Origin: Fibrobacter sp. UWH6
Lineage (GTDB): Bacteria; Fibrobacterota; Fibrobacteria; Fibrobacterales; Fibrobacteraceae
Assembly: GCF_900142465.1 (NCBI RefSeq)
Contig: NZ_FRAX01000013.1
Coordinates: 48,948-112,947, forward strand
DNA length: 64,000 bases
Reading direction: 5' to 3'
Below are positions 62,474 through 64,000 of the stretch, piece after piece. A program made the position numbers and the translations under genes. The notes under the pieces are model-generated. The model did not search any database, was not told the DNA's origin, and saw nothing but the letters and a program-made list of their open reading frames with translations. The number at the start of each line of letters is the position of its first letter. Positions within the stretch are counted from its first letter, which is position 1.

Positions 62474-63299
62474 CTAGGACCTTTCAGCATGTATTTTTTC
62501 AAAATCCTCACGGATCTGTTTAACTTCAGCGATCAGCTGTTCCTTGCTCGGCATGTAAAGTTTGAACTCACTTGCTAGAATGGTCTCGTTATCTTCGGGC
62601 AAGGTCATCTTCAAGGAGAATTCTTCTTTGCCTTGCGATAAAGGCAAAACCGTTTCCAAGTTCCAACAAGAAACGCTGCAGGTGATTGATGATGGCTGTT
62701 TCAAGATCCCTCTCGTAATATTCAGGGTTTCGTTCCAAGCCCAGGAATTCCAAGACCATGGGATCCTTGATAACTTCCTGAGGTGTTTCTGGAATACGCT
62801 GCTTGCGAGCCACAGCCAGGACTTTTTCCTTGTCAGAACTCATCAAGAGACGTTCATAAAGCTGAGAATGAATCTGGCGTTCTAGTTCACGGCTGGTCCA
62901 GGCGTTATTGATCGTTTCCAGTTCATAATATTCACGTTTTTCAGGATCATCAATCTTAATCAAATCTCGATATTGCGTCCAGTTCAATTGCGAACGCACT
63001 GCGTTCGCAATTGGATACAGGGTATAAAAACGCCTGCACATTTCCAACTGACGCACAGAAAATCCGCTGCCATACTCCGGTTCCAGCTCCTTGGAAAGGT
63101 TTTTCAAGAGAAACGAACCATAATCAGCCCGTTTCTTGCCTTTCTGTTCCTCTACTTGAATGCGCCGCCCGATGTTCCAATACATTTGAACGCGGCAAAA
63201 ATCTACGCTACGGACAGCATTCCTACGAGACTGCTCAATGATTCCGCGAATATCAAGAACAAAGCTCTTGTTAATAGTTTCAACACTTTTCTTTGTCAT
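62474..63299 (-). pseudogene. DUF1016 (YhcG/PDDEXK) nuclease gene with internal deletion and frameshift
   Basis: The N-terminal domain is complete (about 235 residues: IIEQSRRNAVRSVDFCRVQMYWNIGRRI, GSGFSVRQLEMCRRFY, ELETAIINHLQRFLLELGNGFAFIARQRRI). The PD-(D/E)xK nuclease core that should follow is missing. After ARQRRI the sequence continues in another frame with LKMTLPEDNETILASEFKLYMPSKEQL, the usual C-terminal end. The junction is near 62630-62640. A loss of roughly 75 codons is inferred from the family's usual layout. The start at 63299 has AGGAGG. The product would lack nuclease activity. Confidence 0.82.
62985..63013. repeat. 29-bp near-perfect palindrome inside the broken DUF1016 gene
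   Basis: Arms CAATTGCGAACGCA and TGCGTTCGCAATTG are exact inverse complements with one central base. It encodes the conserved PIANAVRSQLN segment. Confidence 0.75.
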
Positions 63300-63535
63300 A
63301 AAGGCCTCCTGCAATTAGGCATAGTTCAACACAGTTGTGCCATCGAATTTTCGACTTTTTCATCAAATGTCGCCATAGCTTTATCCAGGCGGGAACGCCC
63401 CCGCAATGGCGCAGGGCGTTTTCGCCCTACATACTATAACACGTTTTGAACGAGGAAATGTTGCATGATTTTATATAAAATAATTGTAAAAATGGGAATC
63501 CTCTAGCTCTTTCAAAAAAAAAGAAACCAATACTA

Positions 63536-63883
63536 TTGATTCTTATTTTTTCAATTTCTCTTTTACAAGCGAAAACATGGAGTTCATACTATTTAATAAC
63601 GACTCGATTTCATTCGATTCCATTTACCGGAAAGATTTGCGATCGTCCAGCATCAATTTCTTGTCAATATCAAGATGACGGCAGTCTTCGTTTTGCTCCA
63701 TTTCCTAAGATGCCTTCAGATTGCAACTACTCAGCTAAAATAAATTCAATAAAAAAAGGGAATACTAAAAAGTTGCAGAAAAAAGAGTCCTATTTCGTCA
63801 ATGGCACCCATCCCATTAAGAGCTCATCAAATGTCGTTATAGAGAACAAACAACCAATACTTCAACTAAAAGGAGTACGTTAA
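63536..63883 (+). CDS. Possible small exported protein, start unclear
   Basis: An AT-rich frame of 115 codons from a TTG at 63536, extending upstream without an ATG before a stop at 63476. The start region KKKKPILLILIFSISLLQA looks like a signal peptide. The mature part has two cysteine spots (KICDRPASISCQY, DCNYS) and a plausible beta-rich composition. No ribosome site is clear. A missing start codon could mean a sequencing error or a decayed gene. Low confidence. Bases 63300-63475 and 63884-64000 show no other gene. Confidence 0.35.
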   Translation: MILIFSISLLQAKTWSSYYLITTRFHSIPFTGKICDRPASISCQYQDDGSLRFAPFPKMPSDCNYSAKINSIKKGNTKKLQKKESYFVNGTHPIKSSSNVVIENKQPILQLKGVR

Positions 63884-64000
63884 ATAAAACTGCTAAATTA
63901 AAATTGAGGCATCATCAACATGTGTGGAAGCATTTAGGCAGCCTTGCTAGATGATTCTCTCGATTCCGATTCCCATTCGTAGGCTATCTGTACATCTACA

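Overview
The window looks like a Fibrobacter-type genome (phylum Fibrobacterota). The signs are a TIGR02147-family protein, many secreted proteins with Ser-rich linkers and a short C-terminal sorting-like domain ending in a lysine-rich tail, a modular pectate lyase, very large surface proteins, and a carboxyltransferase of the kind used in succinate/propionate metabolism. All assignments come from reading motifs by eye. No database search was run.

Layout. 1-4.1 kb: a truncated HAD phosphatase, an unknown protein, an aspartoacylase-like deacylase and a 5S-type carboxyltransferase. 4.2-14.4 kb: exported proteins (outer-membrane lipoprotein, lipase-like hydrolase with a coupled partner, M6 metalloprotease, pectate lyase) around a TIGR02147 protein. 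14.5-22.5 kb: prepilin peptidase, a 1783-residue Ig-repeat surface protein with a small companion, a phosphopantetheinyl transferase and a lipoprotein.

22.6-34.9 kb: an integrated element of about 12.2 kb in a tRNA-Val(GAC) gene, bounded by 74-bp direct repeats. It carries ArdC-type antirestriction, a serine recombinase, a complete type I restriction-modification operon with two small unknown genes, a protein with the three core motifs of family A polymerases (TV-Pol-like), and a tyrosine integrase. A 23-bp repeat lies inside each end and looks like integrase arm sites. Several strong hairpins sit upstream of ardC and hsdM. No relaxase, capsid or transfer gene was recognised, so its transfer route is unknown.

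35-50.5 kb: a DASS-family transporter with an unusual Ala-rich tail, two giant paralogous surface proteins (one with seven InlB-type repeats), two paralogous beta-barrel proteins and one more exported protein. 50.5-62 kb: a leftward block with yceD, rpmF, plsX, fabD, fabG, acpP, rnc, a peptide-binding lipoprotein, a hybrid histidine kinase and ilvE. The PPTase at 21.3 kb would activate the acyl carrier protein made here. 62-64 kb: an AT-rich gap with repeated TTTATAGGT sites, a DUF1016 nuclease gene broken by an internal deletion, and a doubtful small exported protein.
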